Below the pieces are notes generated by a model that saw only the letters and a program-made list of their open reading frames with translations, was not told where the DNA came from and did no database searches. A program made the position numbers and the translations under genes. Positions 63,269 through 64,000 of a stretch of DNA of 64,000 nt are shown here, in pieces (position 1 is the stretch's first letter; every line of letters begins with the position of its first letter). This stretch comes from Chryseobacterium sp. (GTDB taxonomy: Bacteria > Bacteroidota > Bacteroidia > Flavobacteriales > Weeksellaceae). The stretch is from NCBI RefSeq assembly GCF_019236175.1, contig NZ_JAFAJM010000006.1, positions 1 through 64,000 of the forward strand, written 5' to 3'.

Positions 63269-64000
63269 ATGAGCCAATTTAAAGAATACAAAAACCTCAA
63301 CCTTATTGACATAGCTGACAATGTAGCGGAATTTTGGAAACAGAATAATACGTTCAGTAAAAGTGTTGAGATTCGTCAGGGTAATCCTGAGTTTGTTTTT
63401 TATGAAGGTCCGCCTTCAGCAAACGGTATGCCTGGAATTCACCACGTAATGGCAAGAGCATTGAAAGATATTTTCTGCCGTTACCAGACGCAAAACGGAA
63501 AACAGGTTTTCCGTAAAGCGGGTTGGGATACGCATGGTCTTCCTGTGGAACTGGGTGTAGAAAAAGAATTAGGAATCACTAAAGAAGATATTGGCAAAAA
63601 AATCTCTATTGAAGACTACAACAAGGCTTGTCGTGAAGCAGTAATGCGCTATACAGACGTCTGGAATAACCTTACCGAGAAAATCGGATATTGGGTAGAT
63701 CTTAACGATCCGTATATCACATACAAGTCAAAATATATGGAAACGGTTTGGTGGTTACTGAAACAATTGTACGATAAAAGCTTATTGTACAAGGGTTACA
63801 CGATCCAGCCTTACTCTCCTAAGGCAGGAACAGGACTTTCTTCCCATGAGCTCAACCAGCCTGGAACCTATCGTGATGTTTCAGATACAACGGTTGTGGC
63901 TCAGTTTAAAGTTAAGAAAGATTCTTCAGCATTATTCAATGATGTTGCCGGAGATGTACATATCCTTGCATGGACGACAACTCCATGGACGCTTCCTTCC
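63269..64000 (+). CDS. ileS: Isoleucyl-tRNA synthetase, 5' part
   Basis: The frame is open to the right edge (244 codons seen of roughly 1100). It charges tRNA-Ile with isoleucine. The start MSQFKEYKNLNLIDIADNVAEFW, the class I HIGH-like motif GPPSANGMPGIHHV, and HGLPVELGVEKELGI identify it. The ATG at 63269 is the first in frame after the -7 box. The rest, including KMSKS and editing domains, lies outside the window. Confidence 0.95.
   Translation, partial: MSQFKEYKNLNLIDIADNVAEFWKQNNTFSKSVEIRQGNPEFVFYEGPPSANGMPGIHHVMARALKDIFCRYQTQNGKQVFRKAGWDTHGLPVELGVEKELGITKEDIGKKISIEDYNKACREAVMRYTDVWNNLTEKIGYWVDLNDPYITYKSKYMETVWWLLKQLYDKSLLYKGYTIQPYSPKAGTGLSSHELNQPGTYRDVSDTTVVAQFKVKKDSSALFNDVAGDVHILAWTTTPWTLPS

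Overview
The window looks like a chromosomal piece of a Bacteroidetes bacterium of the Flavobacteriaceae, most likely Chryseobacterium or a close relative. The reasons are low GC, promoters of the TAnnTTTG type, a PorG-UppS-BamA-Skp-Skp gene order, a tyrosine ammonia-lyase very like the Flavobacterium johnsoniae enzyme, and a complete flexirubin-type pigment locus. The genus is inferred from recalled protein similarity, not from a search.

Layout. 1-600 has no convincing gene; it holds a leftward promoter, a GC-richer segment that may be a structured RNA, and a strong terminator. 601-8119 (minus) holds a secreted protein, RfbD, a thioesterase, two Skp-like chaperones, BamA, UppS and a PorG-like protein, i.e. 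envelope biogenesis. 8333-13996 (minus) is an exopolysaccharide set: Wzc-like kinase with a Gly-Tyr tail, Wza-like lipoprotein, WecA/MraY-like transferase and a GT2 glycosyltransferase. Next come an arginase-fold protein without its metal ligands and TopA. 17830-24942 (minus) holds three polytopic membrane proteins, one EpsG-like, and a large secreted protein with a duplicated FISUMP-like unit.

25137-61158 is the flexirubin locus. Its plus-strand part (25137-31768 and 35501-48567) encodes an MMPL/acyltransferase fusion, DarA and DarB for the dialkylresorcinol half, hotdog dehydratases, an HTH protein, a BtrH-like acyltransferase, an ABC exporter, a thioesterase, several ketosynthases (one active pair partner, one with no catalytic residues, one truncated), an ACP, a LolA-like carrier, a PorT-like barrel and a GT2-DUF2062 protein. 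Its minus-strand part (48591-57233) starts with tyrosine ammonia-lyase and continues with a ketoreductase, ketosynthase, ACP, LpxL-like acyltransferase, CrtI-like oxidoreductase, C45 acyltransferase and a DUF1648 protein. A divergent plus gene (57332) is a halogenase-like flavoprotein. A PaaK-type ligase, preceded by two paralogous secreted proteins, closes the locus. Proposed logic: tyrosine to coumarate (TAL), activation (ligase), elongation on ACP by KS/CLF, KR and DH into an aryl polyene, ring tailoring by flavoproteins, DarA/DarB resorcinol synthesis, then esterification and export to the outer membrane.

An M16 metallopeptidase on the minus strand interrupts the locus. The gap beside it carries a near-perfect parS (ParB) site. 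The window ends with an M23 peptidase and the 5' part of ileS. Small intergenic elements inside the locus (one 167-bp hairpin element and three copies of a second inverted-repeat family) look like dispersed repeats.
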